DNA of 64,000 nucleotides from the NCBI GenBank assembly GCA_902786015.1, contig CADAAU010000011.1, positions 62,001 to 126,000 of the forward strand, written 5' to 3'. Under the pieces are notes generated by a model that was given only the letters and a program-made list of their open reading frames with translations, was not told where the DNA came from and did no database searches. The position numbers were made by a program, and so were the translations under genes. Positions 16,945-25,459 of the stretch are shown in pieces (positions within the stretch are counted from its first letter, which is position 1; each line of letters opens with the position of its first letter). Origin of the DNA: an uncultured Coriobacteriaceae bacterium (GTDB lineage: Bacteria > Actinomycetota > Coriobacteriia > Coriobacteriales > Atopobiaceae).

Positions 16945-17977
16945 GCGCTCGCACAAAACCGGAGAGCCGGACTTCTGGGGCATGGCGCGCTCGTTCCTTC
17001 ACGACTGGCTGCCGAGGGTGCGCGGGCTGTCGTGGAAGACCGTGGAGGCGTACCGCATATCGCTGGAGTGCTGGCTCGCGTACCTGGAGGATTCCGCCGG
17101 CAAGTCCGGAGCGGACGTCACGTTCTCGTGCGTGAGCAGGGACGCCCTCAAGGGCTGGCTGCGCTGGATGCGCGAGGACCGCGGGCTGTCTCCCAAGACG
17201 GTGGGGCTCAGGCTCACGGCCATGCGCTCCTTCCTCGCCTTCTGCGCGTCGGAGGACGCCACGCTCGTCGCGCTCAGCCAGGCGGCGAGGGCGATCAAGG
17301 CGCCCCCGGTCCCCAAGAGGCCCATCGAGTACCTCGAGGACGACGAGCTGGCGGCCGTGCTCGCCGCCAACGACGGTGCCACCGCCAAGTCCAGGCGCAA
17401 CAGGATGCTCCTCATCATGCTCTACGAGTCGGCGGCACGCGTCTCAGAGCTCTGCGGTGCCAGGGTGGGCGATCTGTCGCTCTCGGTCCCTGCACGCGTG
17501 ACCGTTAACGGTAAGGGGAACAAGTCGAGGATGGTGCCGATAGGCGACAGGTGCGCCGCCCACCTGCGCGTCTACATGGGCGAGTTTCATCCCGGGCGCC
17601 GTCCCGATCCCAAGCGCCCGCTGTTCTACAGCGTCCACGGCGGGGTTCCCACGTCGCTCTCGCCGGACACGGTGTCACGGGTTCTCAGGCAGGCGGCCGA
17701 CGTGGCCCGAAGGTCCGTGCCGTCCGTCCCCGCGCGCGTGCATTGCCACCTCATGCGCAAGACCAGGGCGATGGCGCTCTACAAGTCGGGGGTGCCGCTT
17801 CCCATCGTGATGCAGCTGCTGGGGCACGAGTCCATGTCAACGACGTCGTCCTTCTACGCCTTCGCCACGCAGGAGATGATGGCCAGGGCCATCGCGGAAT
17901 CCGCGCCGGCAGTGGTCTCCGAGGACACGGGCTGGCTGACGGAGGAGAGGAGGAGGGCGCTCTACAGCCTCAGGTGA
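16937..17977 (+). CDS. Tyrosine recombinase, RIT gene C
   Basis: 346 aa, start overlapping gene B. XerD-like: core-binding domain ([19 protein letters not shown]), then catalytic Arg in [17 protein letters not shown], Lys in [28 protein letters not shown] (His..Arg box with His-Leu-Met-Arg) and [16 protein letters not shown] with the nucleophilic Tyr. The right inverted repeat starts about 50 nt after its stop. Confidence 0.85.
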   Translation: MARRSHKTGEPDFWGMARSFLHDWLPRVRGLSWKTVEAYRISLECWLAYLEDSAGKSGADVTFSCVSRDALKGWLRWMREDRGLSPKTVGLRLTAMRSFLAFCASEDATLVALSQAARAIKAPPVPKRPIEYLEDDELAAVLAANDGATAKSRRNRMLLIMLYESAARVSELCGARVGDLSLSVPARVTVNGKGNKSRMVPIGDRCAAHLRVYMGEFHPGRRPDPKRPLFYSVHGGVPTSLSPDTVSRVLRQAADVARRSVPSVPARVHCHLMRKTRAMALYKSGVPLPIVMQLLGHESMSTTSSFYAFATQEMMARAIAESAPAVVSEDTGWLTEERRRALYSLR

Positions 17978-18054
17978 CGGAGACGCTAAGCCGCAAGATC
18001 CGCTAACGTCCTGCGGGTACAGAGGTTTTGCGGCTTAGCGCTTTCTGCGGCATA

Positions 18055-18088
18055 GTCGCTGCTCAGCCGAATTCGGCTGAGCAGCGAC
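18055..18088. repeat. 34-bp perfect palindrome at the right end of the RIT element
   Basis: 17-bp arms with no loop centred on GAATTC, immediately outside the 30-bp inverted repeat and ending on the CGAC at the transposase junction. It could be a recombinase-binding site or the scar of the insertion. Confidence 0.75.
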
Positions 18089-18402
18089 AACGGGGGCCCC
18101 TACAGGAACGGCCAGCTCTCCCTCATCTGCGGCGGGCTGGGCATCGTCCTGGCGCACGCCGCCGTGCGCGACGGGGCCGCCAAGGGGGAAGATCGAGCAA
18201 GGTCGCCTACATCAGATCGAACCTGATGGTGCCCATACCCCGCCTGACCAGCGTGGAGTCGTACAACGAGCGCCTGATGGGCAGGTGCATGGAGCTCAGC
18301 GGCAAGGTGCACTGGAGGAAGGGCGAGCCGGAGGAGCAGCTGTTCGTGGAGGACGCCTACGCGATGGCGGGGCTGCCCGAGAAGCCGGGGGGAAATGCGT
18401 AG
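18085..18402 (+). pseudogene. Transposase remnants: DDE 3' part fused to an IstA-like C-terminal fragment
   Basis: 18085 to about 18195 continues the rve-type transposase interrupted at 14658 (NGGPYRNGQLSLICGGLGI ... RDGAAKGKIE, with the Lys/Glu of the catalytic end). From about 18195 to 18402, in another frame, KVAYIRSNLMVPIPRLTSVE and LFVEDAYAMAGLPEKP match the C-terminal part of IS21 IstA transposases. The junction within an AAGRTCG-like stretch suggests recombination of two unrelated insertion sequences. Confidence 0.6.
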
Positions 18403-18643
18403 CGGCCCGTTCGAGGACCCCGTCGAGATCGCGATGCGCGAGGCGAGGGCGAGGGGCGTCTGCCCGGTCACCCTGCTGGACGACTTCTTCACCGAGCACT
18501 GGGACCACGAGACGCTCTGCTCGGGATTCGCCTGCACGTACTGCGTCGGCGACCCCATGGACGACTACTTCACGAAGGACGACGGATGGCGCCCGCCCCG
18601 GCCCCACGAGACGGAGCCGGAGGAGTTTGAGATACCGTTCTAG
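18395..18643 (+). CDS. Hypothetical 82-aa protein coupled to the IstA-like fragment
   Basis: The ATG at 18395 overlaps the end of the IstA-like frame. The product is acidic with a CSGFACTYC Cys cluster and a C-terminal PHETEPEEFEIPF tail. It does not resemble IstB. I do not recognise it; it may be a small passenger or IS21-variant accessory protein. Confidence 0.4.
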   Translation: MRSGPFEDPVEIAMREARARGVCPVTLLDDFFTEHWDHETLCSGFACTYCVGDPMDDYFTKDDGWRPPRPHETEPEEFEIPF

Positions 18644-18731
18644 CAATTCGGCCCGGCGACCGTGTCGGCGTAGCTGTGGTCGTACTTGATGAAGGTCTCT
18701 ATCGCGACCCTTCTCTCCTCCGCGCTGAACA
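18641..18731 (-). pseudogene. IS3-type OrfA N-terminal fragment
   Basis: On the reverse strand a start at about 18731 reads MFSAEERRVAIETFIKYDHS, a typical opening of IS3-family OrfA helix-turn-helix proteins, and stops after about 30 codons (AGPNC). Only the first part remains. Confidence 0.45.
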
Positions 18732-18797
18732 TGCTGGTGTCCTCCTTGTTCCATTTCCGGTCCAAGTTCTCCACCGCAGTCCCAAGTGTCGACTTTT

Positions 18798-19268
18798 CTA
18801 TTGACAAATACACCCGAGGCCGAATCCCCACTGGCAGAGCTCGATCGCGCAGGAGCACGCGAGTGCGACGGCGGCAACCAGCGCCATGCCGCGCGCGAGG
18901 CGCCCCGAGCCGAACCTGCCGGGCGCCAGGAACGGTAGCAGGGCGCCCATGGGCACGAAGAGAAGCACGTTCAGGAGGATCTCGGCCAGCAGGTACGCGC
19001 TGGTGACTGCGATGCCGTCCTCGGTGAGCGCGAGCGCGGCGCGGTACGACCAGAGCAGCTCGAGGTTGGCGGTCCTGGCACCCGCAGTGCGGCCAAGGAT
19101 CGTCTGGGACAGGATGCCGTAGGCGTACGCGGCCAGAAGTGCCGCGCCGAGCACGACGCGGACGGCCCTCGCCCCGCGCATGTGCCTCCCGCGGATCCTG
19201 CGCCCCACGACGGCGAGCGCGGCGCAGAACGCGAGCACGATCAGGGCTATGACGAGCACCTTGCGCAT
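18798..19268 (-). pseudogene. VanZ-like membrane protein, C-terminally truncated
   Basis: 156 codons from ATG 19268 with AGGGGAGG. Four or five hydrophobic segments, with VanZ landmarks LSQTILGR, EILLNVLLFVPMG and IELCQWGFGLG. Family members continue after this Gln-rich helix with a conserved Asp-Asp...Asn segment, which is absent; the frame ends four codons later. VanZ-like proteins confer low-level teicoplanin resistance or have uncharacterised envelope roles. The truncation lies next to the IS3 fragment. Confidence 0.6.
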
Positions 19269-19414
19269 GGGCACCTCCCCTCGCGCGCGAACCGGAGCAA
19301 CAACGATAGCAGAAGCCTGAACGTCCGGGTATTAAACGAGGCACCCTCCATGCGGAATCGCCCACTCACACACATGGTGTAAGATAGTCGCACATCGTAG
19401 AGAAAGCCAGCCGC

Positions 19415-20711
19415 ATGAACACACGCGAATCGAACCAGCCCACAACGCCCACCGTCCTGCCCCTTGGTCGCAAGAGCCCAAAGGGCGTCCTGCGCTGGTA
19501 TCTTGCGTCGTGCCCCGTGGGCCAGGAGCGCACCACCTGCGAGAAGGTGCGTGCCATCGTCTCGCCTGAGCTCTTGGCAGACGCCTTCGTGCCCCGCGTC
19601 GAGTGCCAGAAGAAGTACCACGGGGAATGGCGCAGGACCGTCGTCGACCTCTTCAAGGCGGAGGGTACTTCATCGTGGCGACGAGGAACTCGCCGGGACT
19701 TGCGGATGCATTGGCGAGGATGGTGTTTCCCGTGCAGCTCGTCGGCTTCGTGGGACGAAGCTATGCCCCCATCTCCAAGGAGGCGCAGGCACTCCTCGCG
19801 GACGTCATGGACGAGCCCCACGTCGTGCGCCTGAGCTGGGGAGAGATCGTATGGACGACATGCACGTGGTTCGCACGAGCGTGGGCGAGATCGTACAGAA
19901 GCGCTTGCGTGTCCTCAAGGGACCACTCGTGGGGTGCGAGACCCGCATTCGACACGTTGACCGTCATAAGAAGCTGGCGATGGTGCGTGTGGGGTCCTCG
20001 GCCGCGGGAGAGGACTTCCTGCTCGCCCTGCCGCTTGAGGTGCCCGTCAAGCGTGACGTCGAGACCAAGGCCGAATCTGCAGCCGAAACCAAGACCAAAG
20101 CCCCCAGGACCGAAGCCCGTGCCAAAGACCTGCCAAGCATCCCGCTGGACCCGCGTGACACCAGCAGGCATATCCGCTGGTACCTAGCCACCTGCCTGGA
20201 AGGCCACGAGGACGCCGCCTGCGCGGAGCTGCGCGCCGCAATCCCAACCCCACTCATCACGGATGCCTTCGTGCCGCGCATGGAGCAACAGTTCAAGCTC
20301 CACGGCGAGTGGAAGACCGAGACCCGCGTGCTCCTGCCAGGGATGTTCATCGTGGCAACCGGCCAGATTCGCAGGCTCACCTCAAAGCTCTTCGGCACGC
20401 CGCTGGACGTGGACCTCGTTCGAGGCGCAGACAAGTGGCCCGCTCCTATAGCGTCGGATGCGCAGACGTTCCTCGGGCAGGTCATGGACGCACAGCACGT
20501 GGTGTGCAACAGCTGGAGCGAGATTGTGGACGACGAGCTGCAGGTGTCAGTCGGCCCGCTCAAGGGCTTGGAGCATCGCGTCGCGTCCTTCAACCGCAGG
20601 AGGTGCTACGCGATGGTGCGCCTGCGCGTGGGGGATGACGAGTACCTGCTGAGGATGCCGCTGTCCATCATCGCGAGGCGAGAGACGATCACAGGGCTTC
20701 GCGAGACGTAA
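19415..20711 (+). pseudogene. Tandem double NusG-like gene with frameshifts in the first copy
   Basis: ATG 19415. Unit 1 (LRWYLASCPVGQERTTCEKV ... KKYHGEWR) shifts frame near 19660, continues as YFIVATRNSPGLADAL, and shifts again at a 44-nt tandem duplication (19807-19850 and 19851-19894). It then continues as the KOW part (LKGPLVGCETRIRHVDRHKK). A Lys/Ala/Pro linker leads to unit 2, intact in the same frame: IRWYLATCLEGHEDAACAEL, FKLHGEWK, LLPGMFIVATG, and KOW LKGLEHRVASFNRRRC to 20711. Unit 2 lacks its own good start. Two NusG-like modules in one chain is unusual; as it stands the full-length protein is not made. Confidence 0.7.
19807..19894 (+). repeat. 44-nt tandem duplication that shifts the frame
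   Basis: Two diverged 44-nt units, each beginning ATGGACGA and ending GAGATCGT, both encode a (D/E)xHVVRxSxGEIV segment. 44 is not a multiple of three, so the extra copy changes frame. Confidence 0.7.
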
Positions 20712-21113
20712 GGTTGGCCCGAGATGCCGTGAGCGGATGGATGTCGATGCTCCAGCAGCCTGTGCGAGCCCGCGCCGGCTCCCCGACGTACGGCAGCCAT
20801 TGGTTGGACAGTTGCGTATAACACGCATAGCAACATGAGAAATCTTGCGTTTCTCCACAACTAACATGAATAATCGAAAAAAATCTATATGACGCATTTG
20901 CCGCTTGCGTGCATAACCGCAGGTAAACAGTCCCTAGGCAAAGCCCAGGATGCGATTTTACGAAACAAGATAAACATGTAAGTATTTCTATACACCTGAA
21001 AGTTGTGGATTACACGGTCTACGTGACAATGTAAAAGACATTTCAGGTAGATTGACACAGTCAGTGAGTTTGAAAGGTAGAGTCCTTTCGCGCACCCCTC
21101 AGATTGTGTGCGT

Positions 21114-21122
21114 GGGGGGGGG
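21114..21122 (+). repeat. Nine-G homopolymer in the polysaccharide leader
   Basis: Nine consecutive Gs (CGTG9TGG context), not inside any supported gene; same length as the runs at 4260 and 31344. Confidence 0.8.
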
Positions 21123-21259
21123 TGGTTTCGTTGCATAGTGAAGGATTTGTGCGATTGGCCCAAGTGCCATCGGCCCTTGAATTTTACAACGAAATGATCC
21201 TCAACTCATCTATAACTGCTACATCGTTAACTACATATCCTTTTGCGAGCATCAGCTCC

Positions 21260-21290
21260 CAATGCCCCAAAGCGTGGCTTTGGGGCATTG
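21260..21290 (+). terminator. Leader hairpin upstream of the NusG-like gene
   Basis: 14-bp perfect stem (CAATGCCCCAAAGC with its complement), loop GTG, followed by TTGG. It resembles an intrinsic terminator or attenuator 270 nt before the NusG-like start. Confidence 0.7.
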
Positions 21291-21562
21291 TTGGCCTCGA
21301 AGTCGCGACGCCTTTACGAATATGAGGCGCGGCTCAATCCCTCAGCTCCTTTCGACGAGGGCACTTTCCAAATTGGCTTGAGTGTCTTCACCGCAGGGAG
21401 CTGCTTGATTGCAGTAACCCTACACGTTCGTTCCGTCTATCCAAGCGTCGAGTCCCGGCGGCCTTCTCCTGGAGGGAACGAATGTCTCTTGTGTGGGCCA
21501 AGTGGGCCGAGTGGCGAAGCCATGCCGATTCTTCCTACTGCGGCAGAGAGAGGAGCCACGTC

Positions 21563-22126
21563 ATGGCGAAGGCTGGCTGGTACATAGTTCAGGTGCAGAC
21601 AGGTCGCGAACAGGCGATGTGCGAGACCATCCGGCGCGTGTGTGCCAACGAAACAGCAGGTGACGGCGAAACACCGCTTCTTGAGGAGTGTTTTTCGCCG
21701 ACCTATGTACATCGGCTTAAGTATGACGGCGAGTGGCGGGACTTCGAAAGACCTCTTTTGCCAGGCTATGTAGTGGCCGTTGTGTCCGATCCCGTTGCCC
21801 TCACCCACAAGCTTCGCAGCATTCGTGACTTCGCGCGAACGCTGACCATGGCAGAGACGTTCGTTCCCTTACGTGAAGAAGAGCGCGCTTGGATAGAGGA
21901 GAACACAGAGATGGGCAATCGCGTCATACCGATAAGCGTTGGATACCGTAAGGGTGATGCGCTGGTGGTAACAGATGGCCCTCTCAAAGGCCGAGAGGCC
22001 ATGATCGATCGCATCATTCGCAAGAAGTGCGTGGCAATACTCAAGGTGCATGTAGGTAACATCACCATAACGACCGAGGTGGGCTTTGCGTTGTTACCGG
22101 AGCGTGACGCAAAACGAGGATCGTGA
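21563..22126 (+). CDS. NusG-like specialised transcription antiterminator (LoaP/UpxY type)
   Basis: 187 aa from ATG 21563 with GAGAGGAG. NGN domain: GWYIVQVQTGREQAMCETI, then EECFSPTYVHRLKYDGEW and LLPGYVVAV. KOW domain: ALVVTDGPLKGREAMIDRI. LoaP-type paralogues bind RNA polymerase at a leader hairpin and promote read-through of long polysaccharide operons. The location at the head of the glycan locus, after an 850-bp leader, fits that role. It is the only complete member among four copies or pieces in this window. Confidence 0.8.
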   Translation: MAKAGWYIVQVQTGREQAMCETIRRVCANETAGDGETPLLEECFSPTYVHRLKYDGEWRDFERPLLPGYVVAVVSDPVALTHKLRSIRDFARTLTMAETFVPLREEERAWIEENTEMGNRVIPISVGYRKGDALVVTDGPLKGREAMIDRIIRKKCVAILKVHVGNITITTEVGFALLPERDAKRGS

Positions 22127-22230
22127 GAATCAACCGACGCGAGCGCGTTGCCTACTTGGAGATGCGTGCAGGTCAGATGACGATTCACACAAATGCTAGC
22201 CTAGAAGTGCAGCCCAAGGCCGACACCTGA
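22123..22230 (+). pseudogene. KOW-domain remnant of a NusG-like gene
   Basis: 36 codons from GTG 22123, overlapping the stop of the intact gene, encode VRINRRERVAYLEMRAG then QMTIHTNASLEVQPKADT. This aligns with the last 30 residues of the neighbouring KOW domain (RIIRKKCVAILKVHVGNIT) but is diverged. It is probably the displaced 3' end of another paralogue, possibly that truncated at 13838. Confidence 0.55.
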
Positions 22231-22675
22231 ACGATGCCTCGTTTCAGTCCGCATGTTGGTTGGTCACAGATTATGTTGAGATAAGGCCCGTTATCGGGGG
22301 CGGGGCGCGTGGCGGTTCTAGGAGCGCTTCGTGGGGAACGCCTTCATCGGCGGCTGTCCCGCGGGACGACTGGATGGGCGTCCGCCTGGTGATCAGGACC
22401 GCCTTCTGCCGCGGTGTTGTCGCGGGATTTACGAAACCTTTTGCGCGCATATTGGAATGGCGTGCAAAGAATCCCCTTCCGATACTTCGGAGTATCGGAA
22501 GGGTTTGAGGGTTGGCACCGGGTTGGGAGCGGGCGGCGCATGGAAGATCGGTCGGAGGGGCTGCGGTCGTGCGGACGCTAGGTAGGTCCGGGGAGCACCC
22601 CCGCGCGGCAGGGGGACGTACCATGCGCAGGCCGTCGCCCCGGGAAAGGCCCGAGGGGGCGGCTGGGCGCGCGAG
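22231..22675. other. Intergenic stretch with a terminator-like hairpin
   Basis: No gene supported. It holds a hairpin with 13-bp perfect stem (22474-22486 with 22491-22503, loop TCGG). Beyond the hairpin, coding-like GC-rich sequence runs into the truncated sugar transferase. Confidence 0.5.
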
Positions 22676-23278
22676 GTGGACGCGGAGGGGCTCGCCGCCG
22701 CGAGCACCGGGCGGGCCGCCGCCGTACGCGCCGAGCTGGGCGAGGGGCCGGTCGAGGGCATCGGGCGCCGCGTCGCCTACCGGGCCCTGAAGCGCGCCTT
22801 CGACGTGGCCTTCAGCGCGGGCGTGCTCGTGTGCCTGAGCCCCCTGATGCTGGCGGTCGCCGCCGCGATCAAGGCCGACGACCCGGAGGGGCCCGTCCTG
22901 TTCCGCCAGGAGCGCGTGGGCAGGGGCGGCAGGGCCTTCACCATGTACAAGTTCCGCTCGATGGTGGCCGACGCCGAGGTGCGCCTGGCGGAGGTTGCCC
23001 ACCTCAACGAGAAGGACGGCCCCGTCTTCAAGATCGCCGACGACCCTCGCGTCACGCGCGTGGGGAGGCTCATCAGGAAGACGTCCGTCGACGAGTTCCC
23101 GCAGTTCCTCAACGTGCTGCGCGGGGACATGTCCGTGGTGGGCCCGAGGCCGGCGCATCCCTCCGAGGTCGCGCAGTACGACGACTACCAGCGGCAGCGC
23201 CTGCTGGTGAGGCCTGGCATCACCTGCTACTGGCAGACGCGCAGGAACCGCGACACCATCGGACAGCCTGGCGGTGGG
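22676..23278 (+). pseudogene. Initiating sugar phosphotransferase, 3' truncated duplicate
   Basis: The frame reads a polyprenyl-phosphate glycosyl-1-phosphotransferase core: TM helix FDVAFSAGVLVCLSPLMLAVAA, FRQERVGRGGRAFTMYKFRSM, FPQFLNVLRGDMSVVGPRP, YQRQRLLVRPGITCYWQTR. It is about 75% identical by eye to the intact gene that follows and stops matching after RNRDTI, where the intact copy continues with TFDEWVDLDLLYI. The frame then runs into the leader of the next gene. It is a tandem duplicate that lost the C-terminal 35 residues and likely the N-terminal extension. Confidence 0.75.
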
Positions 23279-23330
23279 GGTGACTCCTTTTATGGACGAG
23301 CGATTGGAAACACCCGGCGGAAGGACGTGC

Positions 23331-24200
23331 ATGATAGCGGGCGCCGCTGCCGATATCGGGTTCGGGCAAGGCGGCGACTCAGAGAATAGGAAAGCGAACA
23401 TCATCGTCATCGACGAGGAGATGCTCAAGTCGCATCGGGGCACCGAGAAGTTGAGCGACATCGGGCATACCGTGCACAGCGAGTATGCGTTCGACTTCGA
23501 CTCGACCGTGGAGCTGCCCGACTCCGTGGCCGAGCGTGCTGCGGCGATCCACGAGGAGCTTGGAGACGAGCCTCTGCATGGTATTGAAAACCGATACGCC
23601 TACCGCTTCGTCAAGCGCACCTTCGACATCGCATTCAGCGCGGCTGTCATGGTCGCGTTCAGCTGGCTGTACGCAGGAGTTGCCCTCGCGGTGAAGTTAG
23701 ACGACCCGAAGGGCCCCGTGTTTTTCAAGCAGACGCGCGTGGGCAAGGACGGCCGCGAGTTCACCATGTACAAGTTCCGCAGCATGGTGGTGGACGCGGA
23801 GGCGAGGCTTGCGGAACTGCAGGCGCTGAACGAGAAGACCGGACCTGTTTTCAAGATTGCCGATGACCCTCGTATCACCCGCGTGGGCAAGTGGATACGC
23901 AAGCTTTCCCTGGACGAGATGCCCCAGTTTTTCAACGTTTTGAAGGGGGACATGAGCGTTATTGGACCCAGGCCCGCCTTGCCCAACGAAGTTAAAACCT
24001 ATACGGACTATCAGCGCCAAAGGCTGCTCGTGCGCAGTGGCCTTTCCTGCTATTGGCAGACACGCCAGAACCGCGACACCATCACGTTCGATGAATGGGT
24101 CGACCTCGACCTTCTTTATATCCGTAAATGCGGCGTTTGGACTGACTTCAAGCTAATCGTCCAGACCATCGGCGTTGTTCTTACAGCGCAAGGGAGCTAG
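23331..24200 (+). CDS. Undecaprenyl-phosphate sugar phosphotransferase (initiating transferase)
   Basis: 289 aa from ATG 23331 with GGAAGGA six nt upstream; starts at 23274 (GTG) and 23292 are alternatives. One TM helix near residue 105-125 (TFDIAFSAAVMVAFSWLYAGVA) precedes the conserved bac_transf core: RVGKDGREFTMYKFRSM, KLSLDEMPQFFNVLKGDMS, GPRPALPNEV, RSGLSCYWQTR. It loads the first sugar phosphate on undecaprenyl phosphate at the inner membrane face. The N-terminal 100 residues are an unusual cytosolic extension. It starts the polysaccharide operon proper. Confidence 0.9.
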   Translation: MIAGAAADIGFGQGGDSENRKANIIVIDEEMLKSHRGTEKLSDIGHTVHSEYAFDFDSTVELPDSVAERAAAIHEELGDEPLHGIENRYAYRFVKRTFDIAFSAAVMVAFSWLYAGVALAVKLDDPKGPVFFKQTRVGKDGREFTMYKFRSMVVDAEARLAELQALNEKTGPVFKIADDPRITRVGKWIRKLSLDEMPQFFNVLKGDMSVIGPRPALPNEVKTYTDYQRQRLLVRSGLSCYWQTRQNRDTITFDEWVDLDLLYIRKCGVWTDFKLIVQTIGVVLTAQGS

Positions 24201-24206
24201 CCGATT

Positions 24207-25457
24207 ATGAGGATTCTTTACGTCACCCAATTCTATCCACCAGAAAGTATAGCTCCCGCTTTCCGTGCATCAGATCATGCACGCTATTGGAAAGAATGGG
24301 GCAATGAAGTCATCGTGTTTACAGGGCTTCCCAATTACCCATCCCGGAAGCTTTATCCAGGCTATACGACGCAATTGTTCAGCGAAGAGACAATTGACGG
24401 AATCAAGGTCTTCAGGAGCAAGGAGTACATCGGCGCAAACACCAGTCTGATGAAGCGGGCGGTGAACACCGGAAGCTTTCTTGTGTTTGGCTTGCTCAAT
24501 TGGCAATTGCACAAAAAAGAAATCGCCAAAGATATGGACATTGTTCTCGCAACGACGGGGACCATATTCGCGGGCTTGCTCGGTTACAGAATGGCAAAGG
24601 CATTGAAGAAGCCTCTTGTAATAGAGTTCCGTGACTTGACCTATATCCAACTGCAAGCTACCGGCAATCAGGCTGGAAGCTGGAAGGTTCGCCTAGTAAA
24701 AGGCCTCGAACTCTTTTTGGCTCGCAACGCTTGTCGTGTGATAGTGGTTACCGATGGTCTGCGTGACGACCTGATTAGGGCGGGTATACCAGCCGAAAAG
24801 ATATCCGTCATACCCAACGGGGCGGATCTGGTATCTACGGAGCATCACTACGAAGATCAGATTAAGCTCGGTTACTTCGGGACGATCGGGATAAGTCAGA
24901 ACGTTCTGCAAACAATTGAGCTGGCGCAAAGCCTGATAGACCAAGGATTGGACCTCCGATACACGATTATCGGCGAGGGCGCGGAAAGGGACTTGGTCGA
25001 AGAATGGGTGGCTGTTAACAAACCACACTGGCTCGACCTGGAGCATGGCGTCAGCAAAAACGAGCTGGAAGCGCGTTACTCCGATGTGGATATGACAGTA
25101 GTATCCCTCGTTGACGACGTGAACTTCAGACAATCGATTCCCTCGAAGATATTCCAATCGCTCGCACGTGGTGTGCCGGTTCTGTTTCTTGGGCCACAAG
25201 GCGAGGCGTCAGAGCTCATTGAAGAAAACAATGCTGGCCTCGCCCTCTGCTCCACGCCTGAAGCCAACCTGAACAAGGCCCATGCGTTTGTCGCAGGCCC
25301 AGACTATCACGACCGCCTTGCCGCAATGAGCGTTGGGGCGGTGTCGTTGATGCGTGAGCGGTTTACACGCGAAAGCATGGCAAAACGCCTGCTGAGAATC
25401 CTCGAAGAAGCAGCAAATGCGACTAAAGAAGCAAGAAAAGCCGAAAGGAAAGGTTGA
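24207..25457 (+). CDS. GT4 family glycosyltransferase (WbuB-like)
   Basis: 416 aa. Opens MRILYVTQFYPPESIAPAFR, typical of WbuB/GT4 enzymes, with EFRDLTYIQLQATG and a C-terminal UDP-sugar domain (GLYSKNEL-type region VSKNELEARYSDVDMTVVSLVD, then FQSLARGVPVLFLGPQGEASELI). The GT-B fold transfers an N-acetylamino sugar to the lipid-linked acceptor in the cytoplasm. It begins 6 nt after the sugar transferase and touches the wbpA-like gene. Confidence 0.85.
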   Translation: MRILYVTQFYPPESIAPAFRASDHARYWKEWGNEVIVFTGLPNYPSRKLYPGYTTQLFSEETIDGIKVFRSKEYIGANTSLMKRAVNTGSFLVFGLLNWQLHKKEIAKDMDIVLATTGTIFAGLLGYRMAKALKKPLVIEFRDLTYIQLQATGNQAGSWKVRLVKGLELFLARNACRVIVVTDGLRDDLIRAGIPAEKISVIPNGADLVSTEHHYEDQIKLGYFGTIGISQNVLQTIELAQSLIDQGLDLRYTIIGEGAERDLVEEWVAVNKPHWLDLEHGVSKNELEARYSDVDMTVVSLVDDVNFRQSIPSKIFQSLARGVPVLFLGPQGEASELIEENNAGLALCSTPEANLNKAHAFVAGPDYHDRLAAMSVGAVSLMRERFTRESMAKRLLRILEEAANATKEARKAERKG

Positions 25458-25459
25458 GA

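Larger units (their letters stand above)
14655..18088. mobile_element. RIT element (recombinase in trio) inserted in a transposase gene
   Basis: Three overlapping tyrosine recombinase genes on one strand are bounded by a 30-bp inverted repeat. 14655-14684 is the exact reverse complement of 18029-18058. A 34-bp perfect palindrome (18055-18088) abuts the right end. CGAC is present at both junctions (14655-14658 and 18085-18088) and could be the duplicated target. The element splits a DDE transposase gene cleanly, which fixes its limits. Confidence 0.8.
20712..21562 (+). other. Long leader region of the polysaccharide operon
   Basis: No credible gene in 850 bp. AT-rich stretch at 20860-21060, a nine-G run at 21114-21122, a stem-loop at 21260-21290 and no obvious long ORF. 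This is the expected layout for a transcribed leader that a NusG-like/LoaP antiterminator would act on. Confidence 0.5.
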
